NCBI RefSeq assembly: GCF_000372725.1
Contig: NW_005200844.1
Span: forward strand, 120,019-168,145
Reading direction: 5' to 3'
Origin: Emiliania huxleyi CCMP1516
Taxonomy: Eukaryota > Haptophyta > Isochrysidales > Noelaerhabdaceae
Length of the DNA: 48,127 bases
This document shows positions 1 to 9,262 of the stretch, in pieces. Position 1 is the first letter of the stretch, and every line of letters begins with the position of its first letter. The notes below the pieces were generated by a model. It was not told the DNA's origin and did no database searches. It saw nothing but the letters and a program-made list of their open reading frames with translations. Made by a program: the position numbers and the translations under genes.

Positions 1-177
1 CGGGATGCGGATGCGAGGGGAGTCGAGAGGAGGGGAGGCGAGAGGAGGGGAGGGGAGAGGAGGGGAGGGGAGAGGGAGGGCTCGAGTGGCGCGAGGACGC
101 TATCTCCTGCATGAGGGAACGATGTGGAGGAGAGAGGCTGGATGGGGGGAGAGAGAGATGGGGGGAGAGATGAGGAC

Positions 178-1234
178 GCTTGCTCGCGCCTCCCTGAGCA
201 CGCGGCCGAGGCGCGGCTCGAGAGCGCCTCGCTCGATCAGCGCGTCAAAGTCGGGCTGCTCCGCTGTCCACTCGCCCGCCACCTGCGAGGGGAATTTGGA
301 GGGAGGGGTGTGTGAGAGGGGAGCGATGGAAGGGTGTGTGAGAGAGGAGCGGGGATGGAAGGGTGTGTGAGAGAGGAGCGGGGATGGAAGGGTGTGTGAG
401 AGAGGAGCGGGGATGGAGGGGTGTGTGAGAGAGGAGCGGGGATGGAAGGGTGTGTGAGAGAGGAGCGGGGATGGAGGGGTGTGTGAGAGGGGAACGGGGA
501 TGGAGGGGTGTGTGAGGGGCCCGGCGGAGGTGGGGAAGGAGGAGGAGGGCTTGGTGGTGACGGGGACGGAGGTGGCGGACTTGTGGCCTGTGCCACCTGT
601 GAGTAGGCGTACTCAGCGCCGTCGAGGAGCTGGTGGTTGATCCTGACCAGACACGAGAGGCGAAGTGAGAGTGGCGAGGCGCAGCGCGATTGAGGACGAA
701 GGTGGGACGGCGGGGGGGAGCGAGGGCGAGGGTGAGAGTAAGAGCGAGGGTGGGCAGGGATAGAGAGCCGGCGAGAGCCGGCGGTCCCCACGCGAGGGGC
801 CACGATCACCCCTTCCCTTTTCTCCAACCAGGCCGGCCCCCTCCCGGCTGCTGCAAGGACAACGCCGGAGCAGGCGCAACGGTTCGCGCACCTCGCATAC
901 CGCTCCAACTCCGCGTCGGCGCCTTCCCGGAAGGAGGCGCGTGCCTCGGGGTCGAACCACATGCGGCTCGGGATGACGGTGGCGGCAAAGCGCAGCCCAA
1001 AGTCGGCCAGGTCGCGCGTGATGGACACCTGCGATGGCCACGCGACGTGGGTCGGTGGCGACCGCTGGCGGCCAAGCACAGGCGCTGGCTGCACACCTGC
1101 CGTTCGTTGACCTCGCTGATCTGCGCGACGGTCTTTTCGAGCTGCTCCTGCGTCTTGCCAAAGGAGCCCCAGCGCGGCAGCCGCGGACCAGTCGCCGTGC
1201 ACAGTTGGCGACGCAGCAAGCCGCGCGGCAGCAT
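178..1234 (-). CDS. Spliced, probably mitochondrial protein of unknown family (3' end not resolved)
   Basis: Four exons join in frame: 1234-1097, 1028-892, 642-597 and 282 to about 178. All three introns are GT-AG and the phases agree at each junction. The protein begins MLPRGLLRRQLCTATG, an Arg-rich, acid-free leader typical of a mitochondrial presequence. It continues with a helical segment (EQLEKTVAQISEVNE), a Trp-containing segment (PSRMWFDPEARASF) and NHQLLDGAEYAYSQ. Intron 3 (283-596) holds a 29-bp minisatellite. Exon 4 reads VAGEWTAEQPDFDAL and after REA runs into purine-rich repeats, so the true C-terminus is unknown and may lie beyond the window edge. The family was not recognised; a small mitochondrial alpha/beta domain of the Tim44/MRPL45 kind is one guess without motif support. 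The consistent splicing is the main argument that the gene is real. Confidence 0.55.
305..518. repeat. 29-bp minisatellite, about 7 copies
   Basis: The unit begins tgtgtgagagaggagcgggg and repeats every 29 bases with small changes (aaggg or agggg at the end). It lies inside intron 3 of the minus-strand gene at 178-1234. Confidence 0.9.
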
Positions 1235-1376
1235 GTGCACGGAGCGGGCGCGCCTCGCAAGGGCCGCGAGAGAAAAAATGGCAATTTTTCGGTGCTGGTA
1301 GCTCCCCCAAAACAGGCGCGCGCAGCGCGCCCAGGGGCGCCGCAGGCGCCCCAAGCGGCGCGGAGCGCCGCCGCAG

Positions 1377-1463
1377 GCGGCGGACAGCAGGTGCGCGAAA
1401 TTAAACGCCATTTTTGGTTCCGCGGTTTTGCCACTAACATTGAAATCCGGTACAAAACGACTT
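1377..1463 (+). repeat. Diverged dispersed repeat, copy A (copy B at 1897-1982)
   Basis: Both copies start with a GGCGGCGGA-AGCAG segment, share gtgcgcgaaat, and end in a ggtacaaa-acgactt-like tail about 75 bases later. The middle is diverged with small indels. Nothing in the pair looks like a gene; translation on the minus strand gives related short peptides (SRTCCPPP versus SRTCSPPP). Confidence 0.6.
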
Positions 1464-1896
1464 AGCCGAAACAGCTGACAGACAGACAGAGAGCACACAC
1501 GTTCGAGACGGGGGTGCGCCGACCGCCGTCGCGGACCCAGTAGAGCTAGATGGTCCCACATGATGCGCCCTTAGCCTCTGAGCTCGTCCTAGACATTTTA
1601 GGGAAGCGTGGGCAGACCAGAACGCGGCCACGGCGACACTCCGAGGCTGTCAGCAGCGCTGGCGGCGATCGTGGCGACGGCGCCTCGCCGCTGCAGCGGC
1701 ACAGAATCGAGGAAGTGGCGTTGGTGGCAGCATCAATGAGATATGAAGGCGGCCGTAATGCTGGTGGCGCCTTCGAGGGCGGCGGAGAGGGCGGTAGCAG
1801 CGACGGCGATCTAGTCATGTGGCAGGGGTGCGAAGATGCAGCAGGGAGGCTTGAGTTAGCGACGCGGGGCGGTGGCGTGCCAGCAGGTAAGCGGCG

Positions 1897-1982
1897 GCGG
1901 CGGAGAGCAGGTGCGCGAAATAAAGGCCAATCTTGAGATATCCATTTTGCACCACCTTTGGATTTCTGGTACAAATTGACTT
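1897..1982 (+). repeat. Diverged dispersed repeat, copy B
   Basis: Partner of the copy at 1377-1463, in the same orientation and 520 bases downstream. The first 14 bases after the CAG are nearly identical and the final 20 are about 80% alike. It could be an old duplicated intron or a small element remnant. Confidence 0.6.
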
Positions 1983-2993
1983 GTGGATCTTGAAGGCACG
2001 CGCAAGAGCGCACCAGGCAAGTTGACTGAACCTCGGATCTCGCTGCCGCTAAGCGTGGCGTCGATTATCAAACGAGCGGTGACAGTAGCGGTGGCAGCGG
2101 CGGCAGCGTCGACAGGAGCACCTACTGCAGCGTGAAATGTGAGCTGGGAGGCGGGAGGCAGATGCAATAGGAGCGGGAGAGTGAGATCGTCAGCCAGCAC
2201 GGCAGACCTTTAAAGCGCGGCTGCGGGCGCGTTTGCAGTGACATGCGATCCATGTGGTAGCAAAGGCACGGCGGGAGTAGCGTATGCAGGCTGTGCGCGA
2301 GGGTGGCGCGTCGCGAGTGGCGGTGCAGCTAGTCGGTGGCGCGGGTGCTGGCGACCGGCAGAGAGGTGCAGCCGGCGCGAGAGATGAGCCCTGCGGAGAG
2401 GCGAGGTGATGGGCGAGCCGCGACCGTGGGAGAGGGCTGAGCATCGGCTGCACCGGAGGCACAGGAGCCTCGCACGCCCGACCGTGACGAGAGCGCCCTG
2501 ACGCTGGCAGCTCAAGCAGGTCAGGGCGCTACCAGCACCGAATGGGTACCCTCCCCAAAAATTCCTAAAAAATCCACGCAGGCGTGTTTCTGGTACTCCA
2601 CTGGAGCCGCCTAAAATGACTCTGCGAGGGCGGCGGCGAAAAAGATCTCCTGCCTCTGGACCGCTCAATCTGGCGATGTGTCCTCCCATCCCTCCCTTCC
2701 TTGGGTGCTATGTCCGTCTGATGTGCAGCAAGATGACAGAACAGACGTTTTCAGGGCTGGTGGAAGAGAGGTACTTTTTAAGCGAATAAAAGTGTGAAAA
2801 GACGCCTGCGTGAGGCGGTTTTCCGATATGGAAACCCCCTCCGATTACACGAAGACCATCGCCGTCGCAAATGGCGCGCCATGCGCACACGCATCTCCTG
2901 GCCGCACGCCTTCCCCTCTCGCATCCCGATCCGGCCTGACAGGTGTCCAGACCTCGATCGTTCCGGGACACCATCCAGGCGCAAAAAGAATTC
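1983..2993. other. No supported gene
   Basis: Only short overlapping open frames on both strands, with no recognisable domain, no consistent splice chain and locally repetitive GGCGGCAGC runs. The AT-richer stretch at about 2690-2860 could be intergenic or UTR. Confidence 0.5.
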
Positions 2994-3048
2994 ACTGGCC
3001 AGCCGCCCCCCCCCGGGGAACTTTAACAGCCGTACATCTTCCTCCCCA

Positions 3049-3235
3049 GGCGGCACAAGCTCCTTCCCGCTTTGCGACGCGCAGAACCCCTACACCGTGC
3101 CGAATCTCATCGAATTCTACGCCAACAGCACGGCGGCGCCACCCCTCGCCATCCAAGCGATCATCAACAACTACAACCCCACCTCCCTGCCCTCCTCGCG
3201 GCGCGCGCTGTCGCCGCAAACCGCCACGTGCTGAG
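3049..3235 (+). CDS. Possible terminal exon of an unknown protein
   Basis: After a tcctccccag acceptor at about 3048, an open frame reads SSFPLCDAQNPYTVPNLIEF followed by an Ala/Asn-rich tail, and stops at 3233-3235. The composition looks protein-like rather than low complexity, but the family is not recognised and no upstream exon could be linked. It may be a remnant. Confidence 0.25.
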
Positions 3236-4025
3236 GTGCAAGGTCGGAGGGCCTCTCTGGCAAAGAGCTAAGAGGGAACAGATGGCTGCCGGCGTTCGCT
3301 TTCTCTCATTCTTTGTGGTTCCGTGGCGAGCGACGTTAACGCATTCGGTGCCGCCGAGGCAGCCGGGGCGATTGAACGGCTGGCATGCGGGCGGGAGGAT
3401 GGGGTGGGGTGGGGTGGGGTGGGTGTCGGTAACGGAGGGGAATGCCCTGCTGCAGCGCGGAGCGCCGTCGCGCTGCGCCTCTTCACGATCGCGTTTGTGC
3501 CGCAGCCAGAGGGGGGAACGGTCCTGTCGGCTGGAGGCTTGCCTTGGTCTGTTAGCAGGTCGTGGGGGGGGGGGGTTTGGTCTTGAGGCGGCTCGGATGA
3601 TGATTCTACCATGCCTTACCCCGCTCAGAGAGCAAATCGAGCTCTGGGGGGAGGCGGGGCCCCTAGGGGGTACCCATGCGGCCGGGGGCACGATGGGAAA
3701 CAGGCTAGGGCCGAACTTGCGTTGTTTTGTCACTCGCCATGCGCGTCCTTAAATAAATAAATAAACAAAGAGTTGGACAAATACCAAATTCCAAATCGCA
3801 AACATAGAAACCCAAACACAGGAGGCGACGTGGCATACGAGCTCATAGGAGAAGGAGGCGGGCACAAGTTCCAAGGACGCACGAGAATAAAAACGGACAC
3901 CGCTCTACTGTGAGATGGGTAAAAAGGAACAGGCCCCCGCCCTTGCGATCTTTGTGCAGGGCATGTTGCACGAGTACCGGGTATATGGGCCAAAAGCGTC
4001 GAAAATGTCCCAAAGAAGCGTGACT
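3236..4025. other. No supported gene
   Basis: Contains a run of GGGGT repeats near 3400, a poly-G tract near 3565 and an AT-rich stretch with AAATAAATAAATAAAC at 3750-3768. No open frame here shows a domain. Confidence 0.5.
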
Positions 4026-4174
4026 CGAGTTTGTGGCAGCCCCGCAGCCGGCGCGCGCTGCCAGGAAGCACCGCTCGCGTGTCGGCGGCACTCCCTGGCA
4101 CCCAGTGAGTGCCGCGAACCGACCAGACCGAACAGGCTCGACGCCGCGCTCGCTGTGGGGCTGCCACAAAGTCG
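4026..4174. repeat. 149-bp inverted repeat with nested hairpin
   Basis: The arms TTTGTGGCAGCCCC (4030-4043) and GGGGCTGCCACAAA (4157-4170) are perfect complements. Pairing extends inward five more positions with one G-U, and outward by three pairs after one mismatch. The interior holds a second perfect 9-bp stem, GCGGCACTC (4085-4093) with GAGTGCCGC (4107-4115), around a 13-base loop. It could be a small fold-back transposable element or a structured RNA; no protein explains it. Confidence 0.8.
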
Positions 4175-4750
4175 CCGCCGAGCGTGCCACCGAAAGCGTC
4201 CCGTCGGAGGTGATGGAGTGTGAGACCTGAGGCTGCGGAGGTGACGCCTGAGGTACCGGCCCGTGCACAGCGACCCAGCCGGCGACCGCCACGGGCTCAG
4301 GCGAGACTTGTCGACGCGTTCCGGCTCAGCTTCACCGTGGTCATTGGGCGTCTGTCGACGTCAGGACCACCCATACAGCTCGAGGGTTTGAGGTCGCAAG
4401 AGCCAAGATGGTGGCGTTTGGACATCCCAACCACCACACAAGACAGCCTGTAGGTGATGGCGGGACGGCGCAGTGTTTGTGGCACTCGGCAGTAGGCACC
4501 CGCGGCACGGCCCCGCTGTCGGCTCTCGCGGGCTGCGGAATCGGCCCCAGAAGGGGACGGTCCGGGCGAGTGTGGCAGCTCCTGCGCTAGCATGGGCACC
4601 CTGTATCATAGCACTACTGATCCTGGTCATAAGAGCTGCCAGGAATAGCGTCAGGAGCCGGTAGGAGTCAAAACCCCTCATATTTGAGACATCGTGTCCC
4701 ATATACTCGCACAACGAGCCGCAGGGTTCTTTGTGGGTGTGGTCGGCGAC

Positions 4751-4781
4751 TAGCCGGGGTCGTCCTCCCGATGGGGGACTA
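4751..4781 (+). repeat. 31-bp exact dispersed repeat with hairpin, copy 1
   Basis: Identical over 31 bases to 40492-40522, in the same orientation. Inside it GTCCTCC pairs with GGGGGAC around a CGAT loop. Both copies are preceded by a related tgtggtcg-cggcgac stretch, so the shared unit is probably longer but diverged. Function unknown. Confidence 0.9.
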
Positions 4782-4826
4782 ACGCACTAGCCGTCTTCCA
4801 CATGGTCCCTCGGGTCCCTGCTGCTC

Positions 4827-5417
4827 CTAATCTCTTCGTACATCCTCCTGCTGATCCGCAAAGTCCTGCTCCCTCCCTCGTCTCGCCCTGCGCGTCTGCT
4901 CCGCCTCACCGTCTTCTGCCCTGCGTCGTCTGGCGACGGGTCCTCCATAGTCGGTCGAGGTCGCCGCCCTCCTCGTGCCTCTTCCCAACGTTCCCTCGGC
5001 GGCCGATGCCGTCTGCTCCGGCTCCCCAGTCCCCGGCTCTGCCCTGCTCTCGTCTGCGCTAGTTTCTGCTTCGTCATCACTGGCGTCTCTCCTCTTCCTT
5101 CTCCCCTTCTTGTATGCTTTGCACATCGCGTCGATTCCTTTTCGCGTGAGCACCAGCCTGAAGCCCGCCCAGCAGCTGAACCGCTCCCTAAGTCGAAGGA
5201 GCATCATCAGTCTCACCCACTTCGCTCGCTGCCCACCGTCTCCGCTCCCTCCCGCTTGAGCCGCCGTCGCAGCCCTCGTTCGTCCCACTGGCTGTTGGCC
5301 CGTCCCTGCGTTGCCTGCGTTATCCCTCCTCCTCCGCGACTCCCTCAAGGCCGGCCGAGCCTCTTTCCACCCAGTGAAGAGCTTCCTCAGCCACTCGATG
5401 TGTTCCTCTCTCTTCAT
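4827..5417 (-). CDS. Hypothetical highly charged protein
   Basis: An open frame of about 196 residues from the ATG at 5417. It begins MKREEHIEWLRKLFTGWKEA, a plausible amphipathic helix, continues with an Arg/Lys-rich central segment (RLMMLLRLRERFSCW; KAYKKGRRKRRD), and ends with an acidic and Arg-rich, Gly/Ala-poor tail. There is no recognised domain. The alternating charge suggests a nuclear or nucleic-acid-associated protein if it is expressed. It could equally be a chance open frame in GC-rich DNA, since long shadow frames are common in this window. Confidence 0.3.
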   Translation of the reverse strand: MKREEHIEWLRKLFTGWKEARPALRESRRRRDNAGNAGTGQQPVGRTRAATAAQAGGSGDGGQRAKWVRLMMLLRLRERFSCWAGFRLVLTRKGIDAMCKAYKKGRRKRRDASDDEAETSADESRAEPGTGEPEQTASAAEGTLGRGTRRAATSTDYGGPVARRRRAEDGEAEQTRRARRGREQDFADQQEDVRRD

Positions 5418-5543
5418 TAGTCGCTCGCGCGGCGTCACACCTGCTCAAAAAAGGAAGGGCCTGGTTGGAGCCACGGGGCTCACGTGCTCGCTCGGTTCTC
5501 GCCGCCTCGCACTTGGAGCACTTGGAGTGCAGTTGGCAGCCTC

Positions 5544-5626
5544 ACATCCAGGGCCGGGGAGCTCAGAAGCGCACCCAGCGGGCCGGATGATCGGGATCGG
5601 GTTACGGGCAAGAGAGCCCTAGCCCC
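5544..5626 (-). repeat. 83-bp dispersed repeat, inverted relative to 30198-30280
   Basis: The reverse complement matches 30198-30280 over 83 bases with only two differences. This copy ends about 120 bases before the mannosidase start codon, so it is in that gene's promoter or 5' UTR. The near identity over 25 kb implies a recent dispersal or gene conversion. Confidence 0.9.
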
Positions 5627-5744
5627 TCGCTCTGCAGGACTTGGGCTTTTTTTGCCGAGAGCACTGGCGCGCTGGCGCGAGTGGCAACGCGAAAGCCGGT
5701 CGACGACGCCAACGTTGTGCTGCCCGAGTGTGCTGCCCGAAGGC

Positions 5745-8700
5745 ATGTCGGCGATGAACGCAAAGAGATTGCTGCTGCTCTCGCTCTCGCTCTCACTTCC
5801 TCTTGCTGCGAGCATCGACTCGCCCGGCAGCAGCTCGCGACAGTGCCGCATCGAGCTCTCGGGCGGCTGGCGCGCCTGCCGCGCCGAGAGTCAGCGCGAC
5901 GGGTCGTGCACGAGATGGCTGCGCGGCCCGCAGCCGTCGCTGCCGACGACCGCGCTCGCGACCCTGCTGGCCGCGGGAGAGCTCCAGCTGCCCAAGGGCG
6001 ACGACCCGTACTTCTCTGACAACCTCGCGCACATCCCAGACATCAACATCACCGGCGCGAGCTTCTACACGCTGACGTGGGAGCGGCATATGCCGGTCGA
6101 GCAGCTGTCCGCCGAGTGCCGGGAGCAGCAGACGGACAGGGCGTGGCTGCGGCTCGAGGGCGTCAACTACAGGGCCGCCCGTGCGAGCCTCGGAGGCCTG
6201 CAGCTGCCAACTCCGCCGCCGGGCATGTTCATCAGGCATCGGTACGAGGTGAGCGCAGGCGGTCTCTTCGCCTTGACGATTGCACCTCCGACTCACTACG
6301 GCGGCACCGAGTGCGGGAGCGGGGCGTGCGGGCAGGGTGGCGACCATGCCCTTGCGCAGGACGTGACGGCGCAGGTGATGCTCGGTTGGGACTGGGCTCG
6401 GCCCATTCCGGACCGCTCCACTGGCTTCTTTGGCGGCGTCCAGCTCGAGGTCACTGGCAGCGTGACCATCGAGGACGCCGCACTCCTCACGCGGGCATTG
6501 TCGTGCGGCTGCGCAGGCTGCGAGGGCTGCGGAGCGCGCGCGGAGCGGGCGGCGCTGCTCATGGTGCTGACGCTGGAGAACCATGCGGCCAAGTCGGTCG
6601 TAGTCGAGCTGAGCGCCGTCCTGCGCGAGTCGGTCGCGGGCCGTGCCGCCACTCGTGGCGAGCTGCGGCATAGCATCGTGCTGGGCGGGCACAGCTCTCG
6701 GGACGTGCGGCTGCCGCTAAACGCCACCGACGTGCCGCTCTGGTGGCCGCACAACGCTGGAGGTTTGGGACCGTCGCTGCTCAATGCGACGGTGCAGGCG
6801 CGGATCGGCGGCGCGCTATCCCATTCGGAGGAGTTCCGCGTCGGCGTTCGCACCGCCGAAGCGTACATCGACAACCGCACTGGCGGCCGTGCGTTCCGGG
6901 TCAATGGCCAGAAGATCTTCTTGCTGGGCGGCAACTGGATCACGCCCGATCTCCTTCTCCGGTACTCGGCAGACAGGACGCGATATTGCGATGAGGTGCG
7001 GCTCCATCAGCGTGCAGGCATCAACCTCCTGCGTGTCTGGGGCGGCGGCGTGAGCGAGCGAAACCCGTTCTACGAGTGCGCGTCCGAGATGGGGCTCTTC
7101 GTGTATCAGGAGGTGCCGCTGCCACACTTGCGCGCGCTAGACCTGCTCTGCGTCGCTCCTTCGGCCCCGCCCCTTGCGTCCCTCCTTCGGCCCCTCCTGC
7201 CTGACCTCACCTGCCCCTGTCCGTCCGCAGTTCTGGATGAGCGGCGACAACAACGGGCGATGGGCGGGAAGCTACAGCTGGCCACTGGACGACGCGGCCT
7301 ACTTCGCCAACGCACAAGACACGGTGCGACGCTTGCGGCGCTTTGCGGCGCTGCTTTTCTGGGGCGGAGGCAACGAGCTGTTTCCGCGGAGACTGTCGCC
7401 GCCCGTTGCCCTTGAAGAGATTGTGCACCGCGAGGACCCCGGTCGCTTTTACATCGCCTCGTCGATGGACGGAGGCATCAAAGGGGGCAACATGTCCGAG
7501 CACGACGACGAGTACGCCCTGGCCCCAAGGGACGGCCCGTATACGATGCTGATGCCGCTGTCGTTCGCACAGCGCAACCCTGGCTTGCACGCCAATCTCA
7601 CCATCTCCTTCCAGCCGGAGGTTGGCTTCACCAGCGCGCCGAGCTACCGCGGACTCCTCCGCTTCATGTCTGCCACCGAGGCCGAGCAGATCCCAGAGCG
7701 CGGCGCGGACTCCGCGTGCCGTGCGGGATCGGCCACCAGCCCGGTGTGGGCTTTCCACAACTACCTGAGCTGGAGCACCGCAAACGGGAGCGGGCCGGGG
7801 CAAATCTACGACCACGTCTATGCGTACGGCCAGCCGGCAAACGCTTCGGAGTGGGCGGCCGCCGCCGCGCTCGCGAGCTTTGCACAGTTCCAGGCTCTCG
7901 TGGAGGGGTACCAGGCGCACCTCTTCTCTTGGTACGCCTCGATGAGCATCTGGAAGACGCAGACTCCCTGGCCGAGCCTGCGCGGCTTTTTGTACGACTG
8001 GTGGCTCGAGCCCACGGGGGCCTTCTACGGCGTCCAAGCGGCGGCCTCCGACCGCGTCCACGCCCAGCTCGATCGTGGCGACTGGGGCGTGCGCGTCGTA
8101 AACAAGGATGTTGCGGCGGCTCTGCCCGCATCGTCCGTCACCGCGGAGTGGTTCGGCCTCGACGGCAAGGGTGTGGCGACAGAGACGATGCGAGCACCGC
8201 TCGTGGCGGCCAGCAGCAGTCGGGCGGCGGACGGGGTGGTGCATTGGCCCGCAGCCCTGTCTAGGGAGGCTGTGGGGTTCCTCCGCCTCACGCTCCGCGC
8301 CAGTCCCACGCCGCACGCAGCGCAGGAGGTGACTCCACTAGAGGGCGGAGAGGGCGAGCCGGCAGCGTCGTGGTACTGGCTCACGCCCGGCGCGGCCCCC
8401 GACTATTCTCAGCTGGGCGCGGCACGGCGTGCGCAGAGAGCTCGTTTGCGCCTTCGAGTGCGGAGCTGCTGGCACGCGGATGATGGGCACGTGCGGGCGG
8501 CAGCTGAGCTCTGGGTGCCCGAATCTTCGGGCCTCGTCCTCTACCCCCAGCTGACGCTCAGCCTGCCGAGGGAGGGCGAGCTGCCAGCCTCGTGGCAGGA
8601 GGGCGACCGCGCAGTGGTGCTGCTGCCGGGCAGAAAACCGTCGGCTAGAATAGTTGTGGCGAGAGTCGGGGCGCGGGCCGGCGGCGTCGTGAGCGTTGTG

Positions 8701-8769
8701 GCCCGGAGCTGGAACGCGCCGCAGGTGGAGGCGCGGTGCGTGTGCGTGGAGGGTGGCGCAGAAGTGTGA
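5745..8769 (+). CDS. GH2 beta-mannosidase, mannosylglycoprotein endo-beta-mannosidase type
   Basis: Two exons (5745-7112 and 7231-8769) with a GT-AG intron in phase 0 give 968 residues, close to plant endo-beta-mannosidases. The start at 5745 begins a signal peptide (MSAMNAKRLLLLSLSLSLPL), so the enzyme enters the secretory or vacuolar route. A GH2 sugar-binding beta domain comes first, then the TIM barrel with NLLRVWGGG near residue 425, WMSGDNNGRW right after the splice, and the acid/base Glu in FWGGGNE (about residue 505). The probable nucleophile is the Glu of QPEVGF (about 586). These motifs match the plant-type branch, which cleaves Man-beta-1,4-GlcNAc in N-glycans; exo-beta-mannosidase or exo-glucosaminidase activity is possible. 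Several NxS/T sites fit a glycoprotein. It converges with the citramalate synthase gene. Confidence 0.9.
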
Positions 8770-9262
8770 TGGCCGCCCCGAGTCTACGATAGGCGTGTAT
8801 ATTATTTTTGAGACCTTTGTGGATTTTTTGTGCTTTGAGTGGCAGTAGGGTGAGAACTGAGATGGGTTGTGCCAGAGCTTTGACACACCTCTCCGAGCGG
8901 CTCTCGTGTGTGTCTCGACGGGACTTTTTTCCCCGCTAGAGCGAGATACATCTTACATGCGTGTCCGTGAAATGACCAATAACAAATCCTTGCGCGCGGC
9001 TCTATCCCGCACCGTCAAGGGCGCGTTCCCCCCTGCGGCGGCGGGGCGCGGGCGTGCCCACCCAGCGTCGGGAATGAGCGCCGTGCTCGCGCCCACAGAG
9101 CACACACACATACATAATCCCCACCCGTACGGTGCATGCGAGACATTGTGACGGCACTGCGCGCCCCGCGCCCGCTCCCTCCCCCGCTCCGGCGCATGCT
9201 CACTGCAGGCGCATCAGGGCAGGAGGGGGGGCGGGGCGGGGTCTATGGCCGAGAGACGGGGC
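8770..9262. other. Intergenic space between two convergent genes
   Basis: Holds the 3' ends of the mannosidase (+) and citramalate synthase (-) genes. The AT-richer part at 8790-8840 is a likely 3' UTR. No further gene is seen. Confidence 0.6.

Noticed and set aside
237..1310. Single long minus-strand open frame as one exon
   Set aside because: The protein-like parts are in two frames with good GT-AG borders between them; the remainder is Pro/Ser/His repeat translation.
4741..4790. tRNA gene at the 31-bp hairpin repeat
   Set aside because: Only one stem can be drawn; no cloverleaf, T-loop or anticodon arm fits around it.
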